A stretch of DNA of 64,000 bases from Clostridium scatologenes (GTDB lineage: Bacteria; Bacillota; Clostridia; Clostridiales; Clostridiaceae): positions 5,685,411-5,749,410 of the forward strand of contig NZ_CP009933.1 in the NCBI RefSeq assembly GCF_000968375.1. The letters are read 5' to 3'. A model generated the notes under the pieces. That model searched no databases. It was not told the DNA's origin and saw only the letters and a program-made list of their open reading frames with translations. The translations under genes and the position numbers were made by a program. Of this stretch, positions 35,306 to 43,647 are shown piece after piece; within the stretch, counting starts at the first letter, position 1; each line of letters begins with the position of its first letter.

Positions 35306-36517
35306 TTAAATTATAGTAGGTATAGTGACAGATACTTTTGTTCCCATAGGATAATTATTTTCTATTTTAATACCAAATTCTGGACCAAAATAGTATTTTA
35401 TTCTTCCGTTTACATTTTGAATACCTAGACCAGTAGTGTTAGATGGTAAAGTAGCGGTATTGTTAATTATTAGATTCATTCTTTCAGGCGTCATGCCCAC
35501 TCCATTATCAGATATTTCTATATTCATATTACCATTGAGGATTTTAGCTTTTATAGTAACTAATCCAGGATCCTTTTTGGGTTCTAGACCATGTATTATA
35601 GAATTTTCTACCAATGGTTGAAGTGTCATCACAGGAATTTTGTAATTTCTCATATTTTCGGGAACATCTATTTTAAAATGTAATCTGTCATTGTATCTAG
35701 TAGTTTGAATGAAAAGATATTTTTCTATATTGTCTATTTCTGTACTTAATTGAACCATATTATCTGAATTTTTAAGACTATATCTAAGAATGTCAGAAAG
35801 GGCATATATGAGTTTTTCAGTATTTGGAGCATCTTCTATAAGAGACATTCTAGCTATAGTATTTAATGTATTAAATAAAAAATGAGGATTTACCTGAGCT
35901 TGCAGAGACTTAAGCTGCATATCTTTAGCTAATTGTTGAAATTTCATTTTTTCTTTTGTTTCATCTAAGAGTTCACTTTGAATTAAATTTGACATGCCCA
36001 TTTTAGCAATTAAATTAGCAAATAGATATAGAAATTCTGCCATATCTATTATTTTATTATATTCTAATACAATTACCTTATCTAAAGCTGCTTTAAGTTT
36101 TTCATATGGTAGGGAAAACTTCTCACTAAGTCTTTTTATATTAATAAAATTTCTGTTGTTTTTTTCCTTAACAAATACTTGTCCACAAAGCATAGCGCCT
36201 AGGTAGTAATTGTTTACTATTATAGGTGCAGAGAAATCTGTAAGTCCTGCATGGCAAGTATAAATTTCTGGTTTTCTTGATGATATGGATTTTAATCCTC
36301 CATTAGCATCACAATTAATACATTTCTTAAAGCCTTCATCAGAACTTCTTATAAGATTACAAAATTCAGAGAAATTACTTGGATTTACTATAGGAGTTCC
36401 TTTTTCATTTACTGTTATTGTGGACATATTAGTTAATTTTGAAAATTTATCCTGAATATGCTGTACAGATATTATGTCTATTAGTTCTTCTAATTTGTAT
36501 TTTTTTGAAGTATTCAT
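35306..36517 (-). CDS. PocR-domain sensor histidine kinase (LytS/YesM type)
   Basis: A 403-residue cytosolic kinase. Residues ~8-165 form a PocR sensor domain (IISVQHIQDKFSKLTNMS, CNLIRSSDEGFKKCINCDA, YTCHAGLTDFSAPI) with the conserved cysteines. The kinase core has the His box QVNPHFLFNTLN (~residue 216) and an ATPase domain (PLVENSIIHGL, GLGIQNVNGRI). PocR in Salmonella senses 1,2-propanediol and activates pdu/cob genes, so this pair is a good candidate to control the pdu operon. This is inference, as the operon is 22 kb away. No transmembrane helix is seen. Confidence 0.92.
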   Translation of the reverse strand: MNTSKKYKLEELIDIISVQHIQDKFSKLTNMSTITVNEKGTPIVNPSNFSEFCNLIRSSDEGFKKCINCDANGGLKSISSRKPEIYTCHAGLTDFSAPIIVNNYYLGAMLCGQVFVKEKNNRNFINIKRLSEKFSLPYEKLKAALDKVIVLEYNKIIDMAEFLYLFANLIAKMGMSNLIQSELLDETKEKMKFQQLAKDMQLKSLQAQVNPHFLFNTLNTIARMSLIEDAPNTEKLIYALSDILRYSLKNSDNMVQLSTEIDNIEKYLFIQTTRYNDRLHFKIDVPENMRNYKIPVMTLQPLVENSIIHGLEPKKDPGLVTIKAKILNGNMNIEISDNGVGMTPERMNLIINNTATLPSNTTGLGIQNVNGRIKYYFGPEFGIKIENNYPMGTKVSVTIPTII

Positions 36518-36630
36518 ATAGACACCTCTTTAATTAAAAGTAAAAACATTAATTATATAATATCACAAAATAATTAGTAAAATAATAAATTTTTTATACT
36601 TATTTTCATATATGTATATTTTAACCGATA

Positions 36631-36725
36631 GATAACATCCGTAACACTCCTATCTTCTTAAGGTGGGAGATAACGAATGATACGGACCTGGATAAGTTAC
36701 TTTAAGGCTCACTTGATGTATTACT
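36631..36725 (+). ncRNA. Structured leader RNA of unknown class
   Basis: About 95 nt upstream of the Big-domain cell-surface gene contains a GC-richer structured block. Hairpin P2 is CTCCTATC/GGTGGGAG (36647-36654 with 36662-36669). An enclosing helix P1 is TCCGTA/TACGGA (36638-36643 with 36681-36686). An alternative long-range helix is ACATC/GATGT (36635-36639 with 36715-36719). P1 and the long-range helix share two bases, so they exclude each other, as in a switch. It matches no riboswitch consensus that I know. Confidence 0.5.
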
Positions 36726-36893
36726 TTTCAAAATTTGTATAAAAGGAATATATTAGATCATATGTAAATGGATATTGCAAAATGAGAATTTGCTAATATT
36801 GAGGATTTTTAGCAAATGCAGGTTGAAAATTATGAAAAAAAGATGTAAACTATTAAATGTACTAAATTTTAAGCATTGGAGTGATTGAATTTA

Positions 36894-38378
36894 ATGAAAA
36901 AAAGTGTAATAAAGATACTTATAATGTGTGGATGCATTATTTTTTCTCAAGCCATAAAAAATGATATGGTGTTTGCAGCGGCAAATGATACAACAAATTT
37001 GAGTGCAGTTACAACAGTTTCTTCAAAAGCTGTTAATAATATAGATAACGGAAATTTACAAAGAAATACAAATGATTCCAAGTATGTAAGTGCAGATATT
37101 GCAGGAATAACTTCAATTTCTAAAATAGATGTTCCTGTGGACAAAGCATGGAAAATAAAGTTTAATATGCCACTAGATTCCAGTTTGGTAAAAGATAAAA
37201 TAAAAATTATAAATAGGGATACTGGAGTTGAAACAGGCTCAAGTGTGTCTTTGAGTGAAAATGATACTATAGTTACTATTTCTGCACATTGTGATCCTAA
37301 TAGTAATTATTCATTGATTATTGACAAAGATCTTAAGTCTAAGAATAATAAGTCATTAAATAATCCAGTTTATGTAGAGTTTAAAACATCTGGACAAACT
37401 GCCTCAGCACCAGGGACAACAGACACATTAATATCTTATATAGATGATATTAATGTAACTATAAAAGAAAATGATAAATTCAGTTTCCCAAATACAATAG
37501 ATGCAGCTATGTCTGATGGTACAAATAAAAAAGTAAATGTTTCATGGGACAAGCATGCAGATGTTTCAAGTAAACCAGGAACTTATACTTATTATGGAGT
37601 TATTGATGGATATTCAAAGAAAGTACGTTTGAATTTAACAATAACTGGGTTAGATTCACCAAGTAATTCAACAGATGGATTAGATATAGAGTCTACAAAT
37701 GATATTAATGTAACTGTTAAGCAATATGATAATTTTACTGCACCTGATACAGTTGATGGCATAACATCAGATGGAAAAGTTGTAAAGGTAAAAGTAAAGT
37801 GGGATAAGCCTATTACTACAGATAATGAAGCAGGAAAATATACTTATTATGGAACAGCTGAAGGATGTTTAGTAAAAGCAGTTTTAAATCTAACAATAAC
37901 TGCTCCAGAAATAAAAACTCATTCCGATTTTCAAAAAAACTTGTATAATTATCTTTCCAATGCAGATAATAGACAATCTGTAATGGCAAGAGCAATAGAA
38001 CTACATGGTGGAGATTTAAGTAACAATTGTGCATATTTTGCTAGTGAAGCTTTAAGAAGAGCAGGACTCAGTGATTTACCAGAAAGTGTTTGTAATACAC
38101 GAACACTTACAGCTCAATTGTTGAGTCGTGGATGGAAAAAAAGTGATAATTTGGATGAACTTAAATCAGGAGATATATGCTTTACTATAGCTTATGATTC
38201 TACAGGTCCAACACATACTTATACTTTTATGAAGTGGGTTAATCCAGATGATCATAGATATGCGTACATATGTGATAATCAGGGTAATGAATACGAAGGT
38301 GATCCATATCACCAAAGAAATATAAATTTTGCTACAGATACAAAAGATCCTATTGCTTACTTTATGTACATGCCTTAA
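36894..38378 (+). CDS. Secreted Ig-like-domain protein with cysteine-peptidase/amidase-like C-terminus
   Basis: A 494-residue exported protein. A signal peptide (~residues 1-28, ending MVFAA) is followed by a Big_5-like domain (~70-170, VPVDKAWKIKFNMPLDSS), two Big_4-like repeats (each containing DINVTxK, VSWDKHAD/VKWDKPIT and YTYYGxxxG, ~185-255 and ~270-345), and a C-terminal domain with NNCAYFASEALRRAG and PTHTYTFMKW, suggesting a Cys/His NlpC/P60- or CHAP-like amidase. The ATG at 36894 fits GGAGTG 10 nt upstream better than the nearby TTG. It probably remodels or binds the cell wall. Confidence 0.75.
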   Translation: MKKSVIKILIMCGCIIFSQAIKNDMVFAAANDTTNLSAVTTVSSKAVNNIDNGNLQRNTNDSKYVSADIAGITSISKIDVPVDKAWKIKFNMPLDSSLVKDKIKIINRDTGVETGSSVSLSENDTIVTISAHCDPNSNYSLIIDKDLKSKNNKSLNNPVYVEFKTSGQTASAPGTTDTLISYIDDINVTIKENDKFSFPNTIDAAMSDGTNKKVNVSWDKHADVSSKPGTYTYYGVIDGYSKKVRLNLTITGLDSPSNSTDGLDIESTNDINVTVKQYDNFTAPDTVDGITSDGKVVKVKVKWDKPITTDNEAGKYTYYGTAEGCLVKAVLNLTITAPEIKTHSDFQKNLYNYLSNADNRQSVMARAIELHGGDLSNNCAYFASEALRRAGLSDLPESVCNTRTLTAQLLSRGWKKSDNLDELKSGDICFTIAYDSTGPTHTYTFMKWVNPDDHRYAYICDNQGNEYEGDPYHQRNINFATDTKDPIAYFMYMP

Positions 38379-38438
38379 CAGTAATTTATAGAGAATATCA
38401 ATTTTATTTAAGGCTATAAATTAAATAAAAATATTTAA

Positions 38439-38466
38439 GTAGAGTTTTACTCTACTTTTTTTTATC
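38439..38466 (+). terminator. Terminator of the Ig-like-domain gene
   Basis: AGTAGAG-TTTTA-CTCTACT followed by T8. Its right side overlaps the stop codon region of the small minus-strand gene at 38452-38598. Confidence 0.8.
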
Positions 38467-38598
38467 TGAATTTATATCAGTGTCAGTATATGTATAATTA
38501 CCATTTGATGATTGTAATTCTATCCGATTTAGCTTTGAATTTATATCTTGTAATTGTGAATTTATCTGATTAAATAATTCTTTTACTTCCTTATCCAA
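38452..38598 (-). CDS. Small coiled-coil protein, 48 residues
   Basis: Reading from a TTG at 38598 with GAAAGGAG about 8 nt upstream: MDKEVKELFNQINSQLQDIN then SKLNRIELQSS and a polar tail ending DKKK. The heptad pattern suggests a short coiled coil. I recognise no family. It converges with the preceding gene, and their 3' ends overlap at a terminator. Confidence 0.55.
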   Translation of the reverse strand: MDKEVKELFNQINSQLQDINSKLNRIELQSSNGNYTYTDTDINSDKKK

Positions 38599-38778
38599 TG
38601 TTAAAAACTCCTTTCTAATTTTAATTCAACTATATAATATCCTTAAATAAAAGTTTTATTCTTTAATTTTAAATTTGTAACCTGGGTTACCGATTTTGAA
38701 TTATAAATTTAGTAAAATAAAGCCAGAAGTTAAGAAAATTGAATTTAATAAAAAATTATTATATTTAGGAGGAAAAAT

Positions 38779-38973
38779 ATGAGAATTAATAAAGATACAT
38801 TAATTGGAGATATATTAAAAATAAATTCTAAAGCTGCAGAAGTTTTAATGGCGCATGGTATGGGTTGTATAGGATGCCCATCAGCGCAGATGGAAACTTT
38901 AGAGCAGGCAGTTGGAGTACATGGAATAGATTTAGAAAATTTACTTAAAGAATTAAATAAAGGAATAGAATAA
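38779..38973 (+). CDS. DUF1858 (hybrid-cluster-associated redox disulfide) protein
   Basis: A 64-residue protein: KDTLIGDILKINSKAAEVLM then GMGCIGCPSAQMETLEQA. The CxxC and surrounding pattern are those of DUF1858 domains, found near hybrid-cluster proteins and thought to be redox-active. It is soluble and monocistronic, with a strong AGGAGG site. Confidence 0.88.
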   Translation: MRINKDTLIGDILKINSKAAEVLMAHGMGCIGCPSAQMETLEQAVGVHGIDLENLLKELNKGIE

Positions 38974-39012
38974 AATTAAAGGTGCTTAGTTAAAAAAATA
39001 TATATCATTAAT

Positions 39013-39048
39013 AATCAGGTGGGATAAGAATCCCACCTGATTTATTAT
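39013..39048. terminator. Bidirectional terminator
   Basis: A 13-bp perfect stem AATCAGGTGGGAT/ATCCCACCTGATT with an AAGA loop and flanking A/T runs, between convergent genes. Confidence 0.8.
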
Positions 39049-39068
39049 CATAAATTATTGGCTAGTAT

Positions 39069-39929
39069 TTAAATTACATTTAGAAAATATTTAGCAGCCT
39101 CTGATAAGCTTTGATTTTTTAGCCATATAGCAGCTACTCTTGTTTCCAATTCTGATTCATCAATTTCTATATAAGATAAATCACTGTTGTTAACAAGTTT
39201 AATAGCAGATTTGGGTACAATAGCAAGACCTATACCAGAATCAGCCCAGAGTAGAGCTGTTCTTGCATCATCACATTTGCATATTATCTTTGGATTAAAT
39301 CCAGAGTTTTGACAGCATTTTGATATTAATTTTTCAAAACGACGATATATTATAAGTGGTTTATCCATAATATCATTAATGCATATACTCTTTTTATCTT
39401 TATACCAGTTAGAATTAGTATTAAATACTGCAATCATTGTTTCTTTGGATAGATATTTTAAATTAAAGGATTCTGCATTAAATGGAGTTCGTACAATTCC
39501 AATTTCTATTAAACCATTGTTAAGGAGTTCTAATAGTTTATAGGTATTTCCCTCGTATATCTCAAAGCTTATATCTGGGCATTTTTTATTAAAATTATGT
39601 ATTCTATCAGGAAGTAATGTAGCACCACAGGATGATACTGTACCAATAAACAAGGTTCCTTTGATTCCTTGACCAAAATCCTTTAATTGTTTAACAGTAG
39701 TTTCAGTTAATTTCAATATTTGACTAGCTTTAGCATACAGCATTTTTCCGGCATCAGTCAATTTGATTTTTCGACTTCCTCTTTCTACAAGTTTAACACC
39801 TAGTTCATCTTCCAGAAGTTTAAGATGATAACTAAGAGGTGGTTGAGCCATATTTAATTTTCTGGCGGCACCTGTTATTTGGCCTTCTTCTGCAATCGCT
39901 ATAAAATATTTAAGTTGTCTAATATCCAT
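39069..39929 (-). CDS. LysR-family regulator
   Basis: A 286-residue LysR protein: HTH in LKYFIAIAEEGQITGAARKL, then a complete type-2 periplasmic-binding-like effector domain (GTLFIGTVSSCGATLLP, GIVRTPFN, SGIGLAIVPKSAI). The ATG at 39929 follows AGAGGTGG with an 8-nt spacer; an in-frame GTG lies inside that site and is rejected. It precedes nothing co-directional except the HesB-like gene, which lies upstream. Confidence 0.9.
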   Translation of the reverse strand: MDIRQLKYFIAIAEEGQITGAARKLNMAQPPLSYHLKLLEDELGVKLVERGSRKIKLTDAGKMLYAKASQILKLTETTVKQLKDFGQGIKGTLFIGTVSSCGATLLPDRIHNFNKKCPDISFEIYEGNTYKLLELLNNGLIEIGIVRTPFNAESFNLKYLSKETMIAVFNTNSNWYKDKKSICINDIMDKPLIIYRRFEKLISKCCQNSGFNPKIICKCDDARTALLWADSGIGLAIVPKSAIKLVNNSDLSYIEIDESELETRVAAIWLKNQSLSEAAKYFLNVI

Positions 39930-39965
39930 GAAATTTACCACCTCTTTTACTATGAGTGCTTTAAA

Positions 39966-40322
39966 TTATTGGCAATCTTCACAGCTTGAGCATCCACTAG
40001 AACAGCTACCAGAACAACCTGTATTTTCAGGTTTATGAATTGGTTCTAGAGTAAATCCTCCCATACCGTTTTCGTCAGGGCTTAATAATACAAAACCACT
40101 AAATTGAACAAAAAGATTTTTGTCAACTATAAATGTAGTATCGCCAACTTTTTGCGATAAGTCTCCTTCTTGTAGTTCACTTACAGAAATATTAAAAACA
40201 GGACCATGACAAGACATACTTGTCAAGTATATTCTAATATTACCATTGCAAGGTACATTTTGTTCAGTTAAGAATTCTTTTAATTGATTATAAGCTAAAT
40301 CAGTTATTTTAAGAAAATTCAT
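39966..40322 (-). CDS. HesB/IscA-like protein with Cys-rich tail
   Basis: A 118-residue protein of the HesB-like (iron-sulfur biosynthesis fold) group common in clostridia: LKITDLAYNQLKEFLTEQN, IRIYLTSMSCHGPVFNI and VDKNLFVQFSGFVL. The tail (GCSGSCSSGCSSCEDC) has seven cysteines, which could bind metal or a cluster. It lies 36 nt upstream of the LysR gene on the same strand. The role in cluster assembly or sulfur handling is inferred. Confidence 0.75.
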   Translation of the reverse strand: MNFLKITDLAYNQLKEFLTEQNVPCNGNIRIYLTSMSCHGPVFNISVSELQEGDLSQKVGDTTFIVDKNLFVQFSGFVLLSPDENGMGGFTLEPIHKPENTGCSGSCSSGCSSCEDCQ

Positions 40323-40704
40323 TTAGTTAAACCTCTTTTCATAATTTTAGTTAGAAAAATAATTTCCACTAAGTAAATGTTATTATAATTTAGAAAGAAA
40401 TTCAACAAAATTCATGGTATACTATGCCTATCAGGTGATTCTTATATTTAAGAGTATATTTATGCAAAGATGGGAGTGTTATCATTGATAATAATATGAT
40501 AAAATGTAGTAACTTTGAATTTATGGATTTAAATAAAAATATTGAACTATAATAAAAAATAAAATATAATTATACAAGGTATTAAAATATTAAATCAATA
40601 TTTTGAATTTTAAAAAAACTGTTATTAAATAGAGTATATGTAAATGTTTATATAAAGAACAATTTGACTAAATAGTTTGTTCAAATTATGCGGAGGAGAT
40701 GCTT
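40323..40704. other. Intergenic gap, nothing clear
   Basis: This 382-bp A/T-rich divergent spacer holds promoters by inference only. A short frame after GGGAGTG near 40475 is too small and lacks a standard start. No hairpin of note is seen. Confidence 0.4.
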
Positions 40705-42618
40705 TTGGATATTAAATATAAATTTTCTGATCTGATAAGTTTAAAAAAGCTCCAATCTATTATTGAGAGTTTTAGCAATATAGCACAAGTTCCAATAGCA
40801 ATATACGATATAAATGAAGAAATGGTAGTTTTTTCTAGGAAAAGAGATTTATGTGTAAAACCATTAGAGTTAAATTGCGATTATAGTATTCAAAAGTTAA
40901 TTGAAAGAATAAAAAAAGGTGAAAAACATTTAATTGAAATATGTCAAGATGGAGGCATAAATATAGCTGGAACAATTGTCATAGGGAATGAGCCAATTGC
41001 TGTAGTTATAGCAGGTAAATTTTATTTTCCAGAACTTGATAAAGAGCAATTAACAAAGAATGTGGGTATTTATAATTTTAATGAATATGATGGCTTAAAA
41101 AGTATAGAACAATTTAAAAATTTAATATCAGAAAAAACAAATACTTTACTTAAGTTTGTAGAAGAATTTACTCAAATGCTTATTGATATGGGTTATGATT
41201 CAATGAAACATTTTCAAAATGAAAAAAAGATTAAAAAAGCACATGATAAACTATACAATTTAAACAAGAAGTTGGAAAACGAAAGGGAAGAAATAAGATC
41301 TTTAGCGTATAACGATGCTGTTACAGGACTTCCTAATAAGAGAACTTTTTATAAAATATTCAATGCTAAAATTCTTGAAAATTCTTTAAAAGAAAATGCT
41401 TTAAAAGGTTCCCTACTGATATTGGGATTAAATAATTTTAAAAATGTCAACGATACATTGGGATACGATTTTGGTGATAGAATTTTAAAAATATGTGGTG
41501 ATAAATTAAAAAAAATACTATTAAATGATGAAGCGTACATATTTAAATTTGAGAGTGACAAGTTTTTAGTATTTATACCAAGTGTTAATGAAGAAACATT
41601 TTTAATAGGTATGGTGGAAAGGATATTGCAAATTTTCAAAGAACAATGGAGTATACAAAGATATAAAATTTTAATTACCGTTTCAATAGGAGTGCATATA
41701 TTTAGTTATACAGATATCAATAATGAAACTATTATTAAGAATGCAGATTCTGCTATGTACAAAGCAAAAGAGGCAGGATTAAATAAATATGTATTTTACG
41801 ATAAAGCTATAAGTGAATCTTTAGAAAGAAAGGTAAAAATAGAGAATTGCTTAAATAAAGCCTTAGAAAATGAAGAATTCTTTTTATGCTACCAACCTCA
41901 GGTTAATGTTTTCAATAACCAAATTGAAGGATTTGAGGCCTTATTAAGATGGAATAGTAAGGAATTAGGATTTGTATCACCAGCTGAATTTATTCCAATA
42001 GCAGAGGAAACTGGACTCATAATTCCTATAGGCAGATGGGTCATAAAAACAGCTTGTATTCAAAACCAAAAGTGGAGTGAAAAAAATTATAAGTTTGATC
42101 ATATTGCAGTAAATATTTCTGCTGTACAATTACAACAGCTTGATTTTGTTGACACTGTAAAAAGTATATTAAAGGAAACAGGAATAAGAGCCGAAAGCTT
42201 TGAAATAGAGATTACAGAAAGTACATTAATAAAATCTCTGAATTTAAATATTAAAAAGTTAGAAGAATTAAAATCTATTGGGGTGAAAATCGCTTTAGAT
42301 GATTTTGGAACAGGGTATTCATCTTTAAATTATTTAAAAATGCTTCCAGTTAATAGGATAAAAATTGATAAATCTTTTATAGATGATATTTGTAGAGGAG
42401 CTAATGAAGAAATAATAATAGAGGCGTTAGTATTTTTGGGACATAAAATGAATTTAGATATTGTAGCAGAAGGCGTTGAATTAGAGGAGCAGGTGGAAAT
42501 TCTAAAAAATAAAAAATGTGATAAAATACAGGGTTACTATTTTAGTAAGCCTTTGAAGAAACTGGATGCAGAAAATATTTTAAAAACTGGATTGAAATTT
42601 AATAGAGAATCTAGTTAG
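40705..42618 (+). CDS. PocR-GGDEF-EAL protein, probable c-di-GMP phosphodiesterase
   Basis: A 637-residue cytosolic protein. Residues ~1-165 form a PocR-type sensor domain, ~200-365 a GGDEF domain and ~375-632 an EAL domain. The GGDEF signature is degenerate (FESDKF), so cyclase activity is unlikely. The EAL domain keeps its catalytic set: EALLRW, NISAVQL, EITEST, DDFGTGYSS, KIDKSF, AEGVE. It should hydrolyse c-di-GMP in response to a small ligand. The TTG at 40705 is preferred because CGGAGGAG lies 6 nt before it; the ATG at 40699 abuts that site. Confidence 0.9.
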   Translation: MDIKYKFSDLISLKKLQSIIESFSNIAQVPIAIYDINEEMVVFSRKRDLCVKPLELNCDYSIQKLIERIKKGEKHLIEICQDGGINIAGTIVIGNEPIAVVIAGKFYFPELDKEQLTKNVGIYNFNEYDGLKSIEQFKNLISEKTNTLLKFVEEFTQMLIDMGYDSMKHFQNEKKIKKAHDKLYNLNKKLENEREEIRSLAYNDAVTGLPNKRTFYKIFNAKILENSLKENALKGSLLILGLNNFKNVNDTLGYDFGDRILKICGDKLKKILLNDEAYIFKFESDKFLVFIPSVNEETFLIGMVERILQIFKEQWSIQRYKILITVSIGVHIFSYTDINNETIIKNADSAMYKAKEAGLNKYVFYDKAISESLERKVKIENCLNKALENEEFFLCYQPQVNVFNNQIEGFEALLRWNSKELGFVSPAEFIPIAEETGLIIPIGRWVIKTACIQNQKWSEKNYKFDHIAVNISAVQLQQLDFVDTVKSILKETGIRAESFEIEITESTLIKSLNLNIKKLEELKSIGVKIALDDFGTGYSSLNYLKMLPVNRIKIDKSFIDDICRGANEEIIIEALVFLGHKMNLDIVAEGVELEEQVEILKNKKCDKIQGYYFSKPLKKLDAENILKTGLKFNRESS

Positions 42619-42669
42619 CAATATAGTATTTTATATATAATTTTAGAAAAAGTGAAAAATTTCTTAAGT

Positions 42670-42702
42670 AAAACAACATCTACACAGGTGTTGTTTTTAT
42701 TA
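42670..42702 (+). terminator. Terminator after the PocR-EAL gene
   Basis: AAACAACA and TGTTGTTT pair around a short loop, followed by TTATTATG. The remaining ~230 bp up to 42948 is A/T-rich spacer with no other visible feature. Confidence 0.7.
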
Positions 42703-42948
42703 TGTATACTATAATATATGTTTTTTTTAAGAAAATATTAAGGATTTTCATAAAGTTTATTTAAGATTAAATTGGTAGTATTATTATTAACTCAATGTTT
42801 GAATATATAAAGTTTTGACTTAATATAAAAAAATGGGAAGCATTTTTTTAAAACTGTAAAATTTTATATTATGCGTAGTATCTGGTATAATTTTATAAGT
42901 GAATGATTTGACAGTATGTGAGTATTTTTGAATGGAGATGGTAATTAT

Positions 42949-43647
42949 ATGTCAAAAGAAACTATTCTTGTAGTTGATGATGAAAAAGAGATTAGAAATT
43001 TAATAGGAATATATTTAGAAAATGAAGGGTACAAAGTTATTAAGGCTTCTGACGGTTGTGAAGCTTTAAAGGTACTTAAAAGTCAGCAGGTACATTTAAT
43101 TATACTAGACATTATGATGCCTAATATGGATGGTATGGAAGCTTGCATGAAAATAAGAGAACATAAAAACATGCCTATAATAATGCTTTCGGCAAAAGGA
43201 GAAGATATTGACAAAATAATGGGGCTTACAACAGGAGCAGATGATTATATAACTAAACCATTTAATCCATTGGAGCTTTTAGCTAGGGTAAAATCTCAAT
43301 TAAGGCGATATACTAAATTAAATAATGCAATACAAAATATAAATTCAGATATAATTGAGATAGATGATTTAACCATAAATGTAAGTACACATGAAGTAAA
43401 AGTAGGAGAGAAATTAATTAATCTTACCAGAAGGGAATTTGACATATTGGAGTTATTAGCTAAAAATAGAGGAATTGTTTTTAGTACTGAAAAAATATAT
43501 GAAAGAGTGTGGAATGAAGAATTTTATCAATCAGATAATACTGTTATGGTTCATATAAGGAAGATAAGGGAAAAGATCGAAGAAAATTCTAGAAAACCTA
43601 AGTATATAAAAACTGTGTGGGGAGTTGGCTATAAAATTGAGAATTAG
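42949..43647 (+). CDS. OmpR-family response regulator
   Basis: A 232-residue regulator: receiver with DDEKE, phospho-Asp in LIILDIMMPNMDG, LSAKGED and TKPFNPLELLARV, then a winged-helix output domain (VNLTRREFDILELLAKN-like, VWNEEFYQSDNTVMVHIRKI, TVWGVGYKI). The ATG at 42949 follows GGAGATGG. It overlaps the kinase gene by about 23 nt, so the pair is coupled. Confidence 0.94.
   Translation: MSKETILVVDDEKEIRNLIGIYLENEGYKVIKASDGCEALKVLKSQQVHLIILDIMMPNMDGMEACMKIREHKNMPIIMLSAKGEDIDKIMGLTTGADDYITKPFNPLELLARVKSQLRRYTKLNNAIQNINSDIIEIDDLTINVSTHEVKVGEKLINLTRREFDILELLAKNRGIVFSTEKIYERVWNEEFYQSDNTVMVHIRKIREKIEENSRKPKYIKTVWGVGYKIEN

Noticed and set aside
40435..40560. Short leader peptide upstream of the PocR-EAL gene
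   Set aside because: After GGGAGTG the only frames start with non-standard codons or stop within 4-9 codons; no support.
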